Below, in pieces: positions 10,343-18,073 of a DNA stretch of 64,000 nt (within the stretch, counting starts at the first letter, position 1; each line of letters opens with the position of its first letter). Where the stretch lies: contig NZ_CP141608.1 of the NCBI RefSeq assembly GCF_035581345.1, positions 2,448,501 through 2,512,500 of the forward strand, in the 5' to 3' direction. The notes beneath the pieces were generated by a model that was given only the letters and a program-made list of their open reading frames with translations, did no database searches and was not told the origin of the DNA. The stretch is from Pseudomonas sp. JQ170C. GTDB lineage: Bacteria > Pseudomonadota > Gammaproteobacteria > Pseudomonadales > Pseudomonadaceae. Both the position numbers and the translations under genes were made by a program.

Positions 10343-10392
10343 CATCGCGGGGCAAGCCCGCTCCTACGGTAGGAGCCGACTTGCCCCGCGAT
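10343..10392. repeat. REP pair (inverted) at 10.35 kb
   Basis: Two Pseudomonas REP units in opposite orientation (ATCGCGGGGCAAGCCCGCTC then GTAGGAGCCGACTTGCCCCG) lie between the ends of the convergent autotransporter and Fsr-like genes. They probably act as a bidirectional stop and mRNA 3'-end stabiliser. Confidence 0.9.
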
Positions 10393-10396
10393 CAGC

Positions 10397-11614
10397 TCAC
10401 ACCCCTTTGGTCGAAGGCAGCAGAATCGTCAACACCCCCAACAACGGCAGGTAAGCGCACAACCGGTACACCGCCTCGATTCCCTGGCTGTCCGCCAAGT
10501 GCCCCAGCAGCGCCGCACCAATCCCGCCAAAGCCGAACATCAGGCCGAAAAACACCCCCGCAATCATGCCGACGTTCCCCGGCACCAACTCCTGGGCAAA
10601 CACCACAATGGCCGAGAATGCCGAGGCCAGGATGAAGCCGATGATCATGCTCAGCACGCCGGTCCAGAACAGGTCCACGTAAGGCAACGCCAGGGTGAAA
10701 GGCGCAGCCCCCAGGATCGAGAACCAGATCACCGCCTTGCGCCCGATCCTGTCGCCAATCGGCCCGCCAAAGAAGGTGCCCGCCGCCACCGCCCCCAGGA
10801 ACAGGAACAGGTACAGCTGCGAGTTGGCAATCGATACGTCGAACTTCTCGATCAGGTAGAAGGTGAAATAACTGGTCAGGCTGGTCATGTAGAAGTACTT
10901 GGAGAACACCAGCAACGCCAGTACCACCAGGGCAAAGGTCACTCGGCCCTTGGACAGCCCGTGGGTCGCCTGGCTGCCCTGCTTGAGCTTGAACAGGTCC
11001 AGGTGGTGGCGGTACCAGCGGCTCAGGCCGTACAGCACGGCAATGGCGAACACGGCGAACAGGCCGAACCAGGCGACATGGCCCTGGCCATAGGGAATGA
11101 CGATGGCTGCCGCCAGCAACGGCCCGAAGGCGCTGCCGGCGTTACCGCCCACCTGGAAGGTCGACTGCGCCAGCCCGTAGCGGCCGCCGGAGGCCAGGCG
11201 TGCCACCCGCGACGCCTCCGGGTGAAAGGTCGAGGAGCCGATGCCCACCAGCGCCGAAGCCAGCAGGATCGCCGAAAAGCTGCCGACGAAGGCCAGCATC
11301 AGGATGCCGACCAAGGTGCACAGCATGCCGGTGGGGAGCAGCCAGGGCTTGGGATGGCGGTCGGTGTGATAGCCCACCCAGGGCTGTAGCAACGAGGCGG
11401 TGAGCTGGAAGGTCAGGGTGATCAGGCCGATCTGGGTGAAGCTCAGGCCATAGTTGGCCTTGAGGATGGGGTAGATCGACGGCAGCACCGCCTGGATCAA
11501 GTCATTGATCAGGTGGGCGAGGGCACAGGCACCGATGACCCGCATCACCAAGGGGCTGGCTTGGCGGGCAACCGAGGCGCTGGCCACGGCTGGGTTGAGG
11601 CTGGTGGAGGACAT
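10397..11614 (-). CDS. MFS transporter, fosmidomycin-resistance (Fsr) type
   Basis: A 405-residue inner-membrane protein with about 12 hydrophobic segments. The N-terminus carries the Fsr-family pattern AHLINDLIQAVLPSIYPILK, and the loop between helices 2 and 3 reads GYHTDRHPKP, an MFS motif A variant. Fsr proteins export fosmidomycin and other small compounds using the proton gradient; the natural substrate here is unknown. The gene is divergent from an AraC-type regulator 110 bp away, a common pairing that suggests the regulator controls it. The start at 11614 is preceded on the minus strand by ordinary spacing, and the hydrophilic N-terminus of about 20 residues is normal for the family. 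Confidence 0.88.
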   Translation of the reverse strand: MSSTSLNPAVASASVARQASPLVMRVIGACALAHLINDLIQAVLPSIYPILKANYGLSFTQIGLITLTFQLTASLLQPWVGYHTDRHPKPWLLPTGMLCTLVGILMLAFVGSFSAILLASALVGIGSSTFHPEASRVARLASGGRYGLAQSTFQVGGNAGSAFGPLLAAAIVIPYGQGHVAWFGLFAVFAIAVLYGLSRWYRHHLDLFKLKQGSQATHGLSKGRVTFALVVLALLVFSKYFYMTSLTSYFTFYLIEKFDVSIANSQLYLFLFLGAVAAGTFFGGPIGDRIGRKAVIWFSILGAAPFTLALPYVDLFWTGVLSMIIGFILASAFSAIVVFAQELVPGNVGMIAGVFFGLMFGFGGIGAALLGHLADSQGIEAVYRLCAYLPLLGVLTILLPSTKGV

Positions 11615-11724
11615 GCTGGGGCTTCCGCAGGCAAGGGATTCAAGGTTGCAGCGTTATCCTAGGGGCGGCAGAATTGCCTGTCTCACGCTATTAGGGCAAC
11701 TACCCTCGCAAAAAGGGCATGACG

Positions 11725-12495
11725 ATGAAGCCGCTGGCTGTATTCCTGCAAGAAATCGACGACGGCCCCTGGGCGGTGCGCAGCAGTGCCACCGACTACC
11801 CGGAAAACCGCTTCATCGCGCCCCACTCCCACCAGAAGCATCAGCTCATCTATGCCATTGAAGGCGTGATGGTGGTGCATTCGGCCCTGCATCAGTGGAC
11901 GGTGCCCCCCAGCCGCGGCCTCTGGATGCCCAGGGGGCACGTGCACTGGATCCGCTGCATTGGCGAGGTGAAAATGCGCAGTGTGTTCGTGCAGCCTGAC
12001 GAACGGCTCGACCTGCCCGGCGAAACCCGCACGGTGAGCATTTCACCGCTGCTCAGCGAGCTGATCAAAGCCTCGGTCGACATCGCCCAGCCTTGTGCGG
12101 CCGACTCGCGCGAGGCCCGGGTGCTGCGCCTGATCCTCGATGAACTGCAGGTGCTGCCGACCTTGCCCCTGCACCTGCCCCAGCCGACCGACCCGCGCCT
12201 GGAGCGCATCTGTTCTACCCTGCAACATGATCCGGGCGACGGATCGACCTTGTCGGACTGGAGCATCCGCTTGAACCTGGATGAAAAAACCATCCAGCGG
12301 CTGTTTCGCAAGGAGACCGGCATGACCTTCGGCCAGTGGCGCCAGCAAGCGCGTCTGCTACTGGCACTTGAGCGGATTGCGGTGGGCGGGAAGATCATCG
12401 ATGTGGCCACCGAGCTTGGCTACGACAGCCCCAGCGCGTTCACCACCATGTTCAAGAAGCAGTTCGGCACGACCCCCAGCCATTTCTTCAAATAA
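11725..12495 (+). CDS. AraC-family transcriptional regulator with cupin sensor domain
   Basis: About 256 residues. The N-terminal half is a cupin-like ligand domain (HSHQKHQLIYAIEGVMVVHS, then WMPRGHVHWI), and the C-terminal ~100 residues hold two AraC helix-turn-helix motifs (DEKTIQRLFRKETGMTFGQW; DVATELGYDSPSAFTTMFKK). The ATG at 11725 is preferred over 11719 because AAAAGGG sits 7 nt upstream of the former and almost touches the latter. Its position divergent from the Fsr-like exporter and directly before a VOC-fold gene suggests it regulates one or both. The ligand is unknown. Confidence 0.88.
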   Translation: MKPLAVFLQEIDDGPWAVRSSATDYPENRFIAPHSHQKHQLIYAIEGVMVVHSALHQWTVPPSRGLWMPRGHVHWIRCIGEVKMRSVFVQPDERLDLPGETRTVSISPLLSELIKASVDIAQPCAADSREARVLRLILDELQVLPTLPLHLPQPTDPRLERICSTLQHDPGDGSTLSDWSIRLNLDEKTIQRLFRKETGMTFGQWRQQARLLLALERIAVGGKIIDVATELGYDSPSAFTTMFKKQFGTTPSHFFK

Positions 12496-12511
12496 AGAAT
12501 GGAGCACCAGG

Positions 12512-12991
12512 ATGACCAGCAAAAACACCATTTGCCTCTGGTACGAAGGCGATGCACTCGAGGCTGCAACGTTCTACGCCAAGACCTTCCCCGACAGCGC
12601 CGTCGGCGCCGTCCACCTGGCCCCGGGGGACTACCCGGCCGGCAAGCAAGGTGATGTGTTGACGGTCGAGTTCACGGTGATGGGCATTGCGTGCCTGGGC
12701 CTCAACGGCGGGCCGATGTTCAAGCACAGCGAGGCGTTCTCGTTTCAGGTGGCCACTGACGATCAGGCCGAGACCGACCGGCTGTGGCATGCGATCGTCG
12801 ACAACGGCGGCGAGGAGAGCGCCTGTGGCTGGTGTCGGGACAAGTGGGGGCTGTCGTGGCAGATCACTCCGCGGGTGTTGACGGCGGCCTATACCCATTC
12901 CGATCGTGCTGCGGCCAAGCGGGCGTTCGAGGCGATGATGACCATGACCAAGATTGACATTGCCACTATCGAGACTGCGCTCAAGGGGTGA
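12512..12991 (+). CDS. VOC-superfamily (PhnB/3-demethylubiquinone methyltransferase-like) protein
   Basis: A 159-residue protein of the PhnB-like group of the vicinal-oxygen-chelate fold. Typical strings are CLWYEGDALEAATFYAKTFP, the GLNGGP turn and the WGLSWQITP end. Despite frequent annotation as 3-demethylubiquinone methyltransferase, these proteins have no SAM site; the biochemical role is mostly unknown. The start at 12512, 16 bp after the AraC stop with GGAG upstream, suggests co-transcription with the regulator. The last residues run into a repeat-rich intergenic stretch. Confidence 0.82.
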   Translation: MTSKNTICLWYEGDALEAATFYAKTFPDSAVGAVHLAPGDYPAGKQGDVLTVEFTVMGIACLGLNGGPMFKHSEAFSFQVATDDQAETDRLWHAIVDNGGEESACGWCRDKWGLSWQITPRVLTAAYTHSDRAAAKRAFEAMMTMTKIDIATIETALKG

Positions 12992-13055
12992 GTGGTTTGC
13001 CCCGGGGATTGTGATGTTTGTGGTGGGGGCTGTGGTGGTGTTGCTGCTGTGGTGT

Positions 13056-13580
13056 GGGTTTATCCATTTCATGCGGCGAGGCTGCCGGCCCCTTCCGCCT
13101 TTACGGCGGCCTACTTTTTTCCTGGAAAAAGTAGGCAAAACCGCCTGCCCCACCAGGGGCCCTACGCTGCGCTTCGGGTCCCCTCACTGCGGTGTCGCTA
13201 CGGGGCATTGCGAGCTACGCGTTGCAAGCAACGCTACGCTTCGCAACTTCGGCATTCGCCGAAGGCGCTACGCGCTAGCCCCTCCACGACACCTCCGTTC
13301 GGCCCTTCTGGTTAACGGGGCAGAAGATCAAAAGCAAGATCAAGAGCACAATTCGCTGCGCTCTTGCTGACCTGCGCTGGCTGTAGGAGCGGGCTTGCCC
13401 CGCGATAGGCCCCAGCGTCATGTACATCCAGGCGCAACGCTGAATTGGGATCAGCAGCAGGCATGGATTTATTGGCAGGATTCTAGAGCCATCGCGGGGC
13501 AAGCCCGCTCCCACAGCCAGCATTCGGTGGGAGCGGGCTTGTCCCGCGATGAGGCCGGCTGGCCTATCCAGTTTTCAGGG
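13056..13580 (+). repeat. Dispersed hairpin repeat, copy A (hairpin block plus three REPs)
   Basis: The gene-free stretch 12992-13691 is filled mainly by this ~525 bp unit, which recurs almost unchanged at 24079-24609. The first ~325 bp is a string of stem-loops, for example CTACTTTTT...GGAAAAAGTAG, GCGTTGCAAGCAACGC and CTTCGGC...GCCGAAG, ending with CAAGAGC...GCTCTTG. Three REP units follow at about 13383, 13491 and 13527. Short ORFs run through it, but the same sequence is read in several frames and none has a convincing ribosome site. I treat it as non-coding repeat. Further copies of the hairpin block lie at 30.7 and 31.1 kb. Confidence 0.85.
13383..13550. repeat. Three REP units within repeat copy A
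   Basis: REP units at about 13383-13406 (+), 13491-13515 (-) and 13527-13550 (+), each with the GCGGGCTTG(C/T)CCCGC core. The same trio with the same spacing occurs after repeat copy B at 24.4-24.6 kb. Confidence 0.85.
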
Positions 13581-13651
13581 CAGGGCGGAAGGGGAAAGTA
13601 GCGGCGCGGCATGGAGCGGATTATCTTGCAGCCTCGAAAATCCGATCGTCG

Positions 13652-13685
13652 AAAAAGGCCCCGCCTCCGATGAAGGAGGCGGGGC
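13652..13685 (-). terminator. Rho-independent terminator of the secreted-protein operon
   Basis: On the minus strand an 11-bp stem (GCCCCGCCTCC with its complement) is followed by CTTTTT, placed directly downstream of the gene ending at 13692. It marks the 3' end of the two-gene operon. Confidence 0.88.
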
Positions 13686-13691
13686 GATTGG

Positions 13692-15992
13692 CTATTGGAC
13701 CACCAACGGTGCCGTGCGTACGGTGCCGAGCGATGATCGGATGGTGACCGTTGGGTTGGCGCTTGGCACAACGGTCGTGGTGGTTGCCGACAGCCGCCAG
13801 CGGCCGGTGATCGGGACGGTAGCGGTGCCCACCGTGGCCAGGCCGCTAGCGGTGGAGACCTGAACGGTGATGGTGTTGCCGACCACCGCCGAGGTGGTGC
13901 CGGAGAGGTCCCAGGTCAATCGGTTATTGGCGCGCGCTCGTACCTCGGCGGTGGTGACCACCAGGTTTTCCTGCGTGACCAACGGTGTGACTTGCACGGT
14001 GACGGTGGCGGGTGCCGAGAGCGCTCCAAGCGAATCGCGCACCTGGTAGGTGAAGGTGGTGGTAAAGGCACTGCTGATGTTCTGCGGTGCGGTGTAGGTC
14101 ACTACTGTACCGTTGGTGCTGACACTGCCCTGGCCCGTCGCTGGCTGGCTCAGGAGGATCACGCTCAAAGGCGTGTTGCCTTCAGGGTCGGAGTCGTTGA
14201 GCAAGACGTTAAGCGTCAGCGTTCCTCCTTGGGTGCTTGCAGTGTCGTTGTTGGCGACAGGGACCTGGTTCGGGCTCACGTTGACCGTGACTGTTGCCGG
14301 CTCTGATGCCAGGCCTTTGCTGTCCCTGGCGATGTAGCTGAAGGTCGCCTGCAGCGGGACATTGGTCGCCGGTGGTGTGTAGATCAGGCTGGTGGTGCCA
14401 TTGAGCGCTACCGTACCCTGGCCTGCCGCCGGCGGTACGAAGCTGTCGATGGCCAGCGGCGTGTCTTCGTCGGGATCGCTGTCATTGGCCAGTACGTTGA
14501 TGGTGACGGGGACGCCCGAGCTGGTGCTCACGGTATCCGCTACGGCCAGAGGTTTCCGGTTTTCGGAAGGGCCTTCGACGATGCCGGTAACGGTCACCGG
14601 TTCGCTGTCCGCACCGCCGGCTGCCGATTTGACCGTAACGCTTTCCGGTGGCTGGGTCAGGTCATTGACCACCAGCGTTCCGTCGCTTGGCAGAGGACCG
14701 TATCCCTGGGCGACGAGGCCAGGTTTAAGGACCTTGTCGCTGGAGGTCGCCTTGATGGTCAGGCGGTGATGCTCCGGGTCGTATTGCGCCGAAGTGACTT
14801 TCACCACATCGACGGGCGTGCGCGATACCGAGGTGGGTTTGCTTGCGCCACCCAATTCGCTGGCGGTCACCACCACCACGGATGGCGGGGCGGTTGTCGT
14901 CGCGAAGCTGGTGTAGAAGTAGCCGTTGTTGTCCGTCAACAGGTTCGCGCTCGGCAGGCACGGTCCCGGTGGCGTTCCGGTGAGGGTGAGGGTGGTGCGG
15001 TAGCAGATCGTCGATGCAGCCGGCGTCACGGCGTGGGTACTGCTGTTGGTACGGTGCGAGTCGGCAAATATCTCAACCCGCGAGCCGTTGCTGTCACGCT
15101 GGTAGGTGACGCGCTCCACCTCCACCGGCGTCTGGGTGCGGTCGTCGTAGATCTTGCCTGAGACCGTGAACAGATTGGTGCGCAGAGTGCCCGCGGGACC
15201 TGAGATCTCCAGATAGTTTTGCGGGTTGCCGTGATCATCGAGAACCGGGCTGCCGCGCACTTGCTCAGCGAGGTTCGGGTCGCCGACGAATTTCTCCTGC
15301 AGGGCGGTTTCCGGGTTGGTCTCGGTGTAGTAGCGGGCGACTTCCGTGCCGGCTTCGTTGGTCAGGCTATTGGGGGCAGACACGCTGTACAGGAACGGCC
15401 CGAGGGCTCCCTGCAAGGCGCCCGAGTAGTTGAGCGTGGCGATACCGATGTCACTGGTGTCGTTGATCGCCCGCCGCCCGGTGGTGGAAACGACGTACAC
15501 CTTGGTACCGTAAGGATGGCGCACGGTGTACATACCCGCGGTGGGGACTGCGGCGCGGATACGGATGCGGGCAAAGTTGTGCTGTTCCCCATCGACGATC
15601 TCGCCTTCGCCGGCCACCGCTTCCAGTGCTGCAACGTACTGCTCGATGCCGTAGGTTCTGTCACCGACGGTGCCGTCAGCGATGAACCAGAAGCTTTCGC
15701 CTGGCCAGTTGTTGGGGAAGATGATGGGCTCGGCGGGGTTGAATCCGCCTTCTGCGGGAATGGTGCACATGTAGCCGGGGGCGGCTGCGGTGCCCGGCGC
15801 GCGGGTGCTGACGGCCTTGGACAGGCAGAGCTCCAGCTTCACATTGTTGAAGTCCTGATACCACATGGGGAACCGGCCGGTGGCCAGGGTGTAGGGCCCC
15901 GGGTCGAAACTCTGCAGGGCTGCGTGGGCACCGCCTGCCATCGCGATGGACAGGCTCAGTGTGTTGAATATGAAACGTGGCCACTTGTTCAT
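13692..15992 (-). CDS. Secreted protein with Ig/cadherin-like tandem domains, linked to the multicopper oxidase
   Basis: A 766-residue exported protein with a signal peptide of about 24 residues ending AGGAHA. The N-terminal ~330 residues are paralogous to the next upstream gene: both have WYQD, LxLCLSKAVS, GxYMC, an FPxNxP(G/D)E(S/T)FWF segment, FARIRIR, YTVxHPYG and RAIN. From about residue 450 there are two Ig-like Big_9/cadherin-like units (NRKPLAVADTVSTSSGVPV; NVLANDSDPDEDTPL; then NQVPVANNDTASTQGG). The tail is a beta-rich region ending TAPLVVQ. Cys pairs suggest disulfides. It lies 34 bp after its paralogue and is probably transcribed from the sigma-54 promoter at 17.5 kb. No known enzyme motif is seen; a cell-surface or matrix role near the Mn-oxidase-like protein is inferred. 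Confidence 0.8.
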   Translation of the reverse strand: MNKWPRFIFNTLSLSIAMAGGAHAALQSFDPGPYTLATGRFPMWYQDFNNVKLELCLSKAVSTRAPGTAAAPGYMCTIPAEGGFNPAEPIIFPNNWPGESFWFIADGTVGDRTYGIEQYVAALEAVAGEGEIVDGEQHNFARIRIRAAVPTAGMYTVRHPYGTKVYVVSTTGRRAINDTSDIGIATLNYSGALQGALGPFLYSVSAPNSLTNEAGTEVARYYTETNPETALQEKFVGDPNLAEQVRGSPVLDDHGNPQNYLEISGPAGTLRTNLFTVSGKIYDDRTQTPVEVERVTYQRDSNGSRVEIFADSHRTNSSTHAVTPAASTICYRTTLTLTGTPPGPCLPSANLLTDNNGYFYTSFATTTAPPSVVVVTASELGGASKPTSVSRTPVDVVKVTSAQYDPEHHRLTIKATSSDKVLKPGLVAQGYGPLPSDGTLVVNDLTQPPESVTVKSAAGGADSEPVTVTGIVEGPSENRKPLAVADTVSTSSGVPVTINVLANDSDPDEDTPLAIDSFVPPAAGQGTVALNGTTSLIYTPPATNVPLQATFSYIARDSKGLASEPATVTVNVSPNQVPVANNDTASTQGGTLTLNVLLNDSDPEGNTPLSVILLSQPATGQGSVSTNGTVVTYTAPQNISSAFTTTFTYQVRDSLGALSAPATVTVQVTPLVTQENLVVTTAEVRARANNRLTWDLSGTTSAVVGNTITVQVSTASGLATVGTATVPITGRWRLSATTTTVVPSANPTVTIRSSLGTVRTAPLVVQ

Positions 15993-16026
15993 GTTACCTC
16001 CTGGCTCTTGATCCGAATTCGCTGGG

Positions 16027-17418
16027 TCACTGGACGATGACCACTTCTTCTGTATCGCTGCCGCCGTTCGCCGAGGTCACCCGAATGGTCGCCGGAGGGA
16101 CTGTGCCGGCGGTAGGCGACAGGGACTTGTCGGCGCCGCCGGAAAGCTCACCGATCAGCGCACCACTCCTCCCGGCGTAAGCGGTCAGGTTTGGAGGCAT
16201 GGTGCGGTCGCTGGTCGAGGCCTCGATGGTCAGTCGACCGGTGCCGCGGCTGTATTCGGCCTTGTTGATGGTGACCAGATCGGTCAGTGGTACGGGCACG
16301 GTGGTGGGCACATGGAGGGTAGGGATCGCCACATGGTTGTCGACCGTCACTTGCAGGAGCGCCGGGATGGTCGGGTTGACGGTCGACTGGCCATACCAGC
16401 TTCCGGTCGAATTGGCTTCCGTCATGGTCACGGCAGTGCCCGCGCTGTCCAGGAAGTTGGCCGTGCCGGGTGGCGGAGGGGCCATGGTGAAGACATCCTG
16501 GTACGCGACCACACCCTCGGGCGTGTTTCCCCGCGAGTAGGTGGCACGCTGGACCAGTGCAGGGGCTGGCAGGTCCACGGCGCTGAGCTTGCCGGACACG
16601 GAGAAGGTGTCGCTGCGCGTATCGATGCCGTTGGGGCCCTGGATACGCAGGTAGTTGGTATTGAAGGGGCTGCCCGTCACTTGCTCCTCTATGTTCGGGT
16701 CGCCGATGTATTTCTCCTGCTGGCCGGTTTCCGGGTTGTTCTCGGCATAAGGGCCATTGACGCTGCGCAGGAACGGTCCGATGTCTCCCCTGAGCGCGCC
16801 GGTGTAGTCGCCGGCTGGGCCGATGCCGATATCGCGGGTCATGTTGATTGCCCGGGTGCCGCCGGTGTCGGCGAACTCTTCCGGCGTGACGTTGAACACG
16901 TCGACGCCATAGGGGTGGGTGACCGTGTAGACGCCAGGTGCGGGCACATCGACGCGAATGCGGATACGGGCGAAGCTCAGTTGGTGGCCGTCAGCGACCT
17001 CGCCGTTGAACGCGGCTTCGATGGCCGCGCCAAAGTCCAGGTCGATGCCGCTGGCGGCGTCGGTAATGGCGCCGTCCGCGGCGAACCAGAACGTTTCATC
17101 GGGATAGTTGGTCGGGAAGACGATCGGCTGGGTGTCATCGAACTCCCCAGGTGCCGGGTTGAGGATGCACATGTATGCCGGCGCCCCGGGGGTGGGTGCT
17201 GCGCGCGAGCTGACCGCCTTGCTCAGGCACAGGTCCAGGGTACGGCCGTGGGTGTCCTGATACCAGGCGGCGTAACCGGTCTTGTTTCCGCTGTCGAGGG
17301 GGTAGGGGCGTTCTCCAGGGACACCTGGATCTACGGCGTAGAGTGCTGCCTGCGCCGTCCCGCCACTTATTGATGCAAGCAGAATTGAACTTGCCAGTAG
17401 GGACAATCTGTTGTGCAT
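16027..17418 (-). CDS. Secreted protein, paralogue of the neighbouring 766-residue protein
   Basis: A 463-residue exported protein; the signal peptide of about 24 residues ends GGTAQA. It shares with its downstream paralogue the order WYQD, LDLCLSKAVSSRA, AYMCIL, FPTNYPDETFWFAADG, LSFARIRIRVDV, YTVTHPYGVDV and GDPN(I/L)(E/A)EQV, then a beta-rich C-terminus. It lacks the two Ig-like units. I do not recognise the domain. It is the first gene of the minus operon, with a -24/-12 promoter about 70 bp upstream, and is divergent from the giant multicopper oxidase. Shared promoter type and shared flanking repeats suggest it works with that oxidase, for instance as a secreted accessory or scaffold; this is inference. 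Confidence 0.78.
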   Translation of the reverse strand: MHNRLSLLASSILLASISGGTAQAALYAVDPGVPGERPYPLDSGNKTGYAAWYQDTHGRTLDLCLSKAVSSRAAPTPGAPAYMCILNPAPGEFDDTQPIVFPTNYPDETFWFAADGAITDAASGIDLDFGAAIEAAFNGEVADGHQLSFARIRIRVDVPAPGVYTVTHPYGVDVFNVTPEEFADTGGTRAINMTRDIGIGPAGDYTGALRGDIGPFLRSVNGPYAENNPETGQQEKYIGDPNIEEQVTGSPFNTNYLRIQGPNGIDTRSDTFSVSGKLSAVDLPAPALVQRATYSRGNTPEGVVAYQDVFTMAPPPPGTANFLDSAGTAVTMTEANSTGSWYGQSTVNPTIPALLQVTVDNHVAIPTLHVPTTVPVPLTDLVTINKAEYSRGTGRLTIEASTSDRTMPPNLTAYAGRSGALIGELSGGADKSLSPTAGTVPPATIRVTSANGGSDTEEVVIVQ

Positions 17419-17487
17419 GATTCAGTCCTCTCAAAAAGACACAGGCTGGGTGGTACAGCTCGGTCAAAAAGGTTCTGAATCGGTATC

Positions 17488-17503
17488 AGCAATGATCGTG
17501 CCG
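17488..17503 (-). promoter_or_regulatory. Sigma-54 (-24/-12) promoter for the secreted-protein operon
   Basis: Reading the minus strand, CGGCACGATCATTGCT fits the sigma-54 consensus TGGCAC-N5-TTGCW with exact GG/GC spacing. Transcription would start near 17476, giving a leader of about 58 nt before the ATG at 17418. Confidence 0.75.
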
Positions 17504-18008
17504 ATTTAAGCCGAAAGTTGTATGAGCGATGTCGTCAGCAAAAGGATTGATGTCTTGTTCGGTAATGAATACTGCCGTGTCAAAGCCGCGCACGTTGTTC
17601 AAGGCGTCATGAAGACTGCCTGTATTTCATGCTGCAACTGTGTACCTCGTCCCTGGGCTTTTATCGAGCCAAAGCGGGTTCGCCAGGGTGTCGAGGGACG
17701 CTCATGCTTGTCGAAACGGGTACGGGTGGGGCATTACACCCACTGGCGGGGGAACTTTGCGCCGAACTGCAAGTGCTGCCTTTACAGCGTGCGGGCTGTT
17801 CAGCGGGGATGCGACAGGCAAGAGAAGTATGACTCTGGTTGTCGAGGCCTTGCCCGTGACAACCATCTTCGCGTGCGCGCGCGATATATATTAGTTCTCT
17901 ATACACAATTTGAAACAAGTGCGGGGAAGTTCGGGATATAAGTGGGGGAAGTATCCCCCGGTTATGGGCGTTAACTTCTCAACTGCTTGAATTCAAACAT
18001 CATTTTTT

Positions 18009-18025
18009 TTGGCGCGATATTTGCG
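18009..18025 (+). promoter_or_regulatory. Sigma-54 (-24/-12) promoter for the multicopper oxidase gene
   Basis: TTGGCGCGATATTTGCG fits TTGGCAC-N5-TTGCA with the invariant GG and GC at correct spacing. The expected start is near 18037, about 37 nt before the chosen ATG. In P. putida GB-1, Mn oxidation needs the NtrC-type sigma-54 activator MnxR, which makes this promoter meaningful. Confidence 0.78.
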
Positions 18026-18073
18026 GGCTCGAACTCCACCTAAGTGTGTGTGCTGACTTGGAGGCCTGTCCAA

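Larger units (their letters stand above)
17419..18073. other. Divergent regulatory region between secreted-protein operon and multicopper oxidase
   Basis: About 655 bp without a credible gene. It holds two outward-facing sigma-54 promoters (separate entries) and leaves about 500 bp between them, enough for shared enhancer sites. An inverted pair CCCTGG...CCAGGG near 17655-17690 and a run of alternating GCGC then TATATA at about 17872-17891 stand out. ORFs crossing it have no ribosome site and are rejected. Confidence 0.7.

Noticed and set aside
13381..13550. CRISPR array from repeated GCGGGCTTGCCCCGC units
   Set aside because: Units alternate in orientation, spacing is irregular and no cas gene is near; these are REP elements.
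13692..17418. Secreted pair as a two-partner or haem-peroxidase Mn oxidase (MopA-like)
   Set aside because: No peroxidase haem motif or calcium-binding RTX repeats are visible; only Ig-like units in one of them.
17522..17941. 139-codon ORF in the divergent promoter region
   Set aside because: It crosses the space between two sigma-54 promoters, starts without a ribosome site and overlaps other equally open frames.
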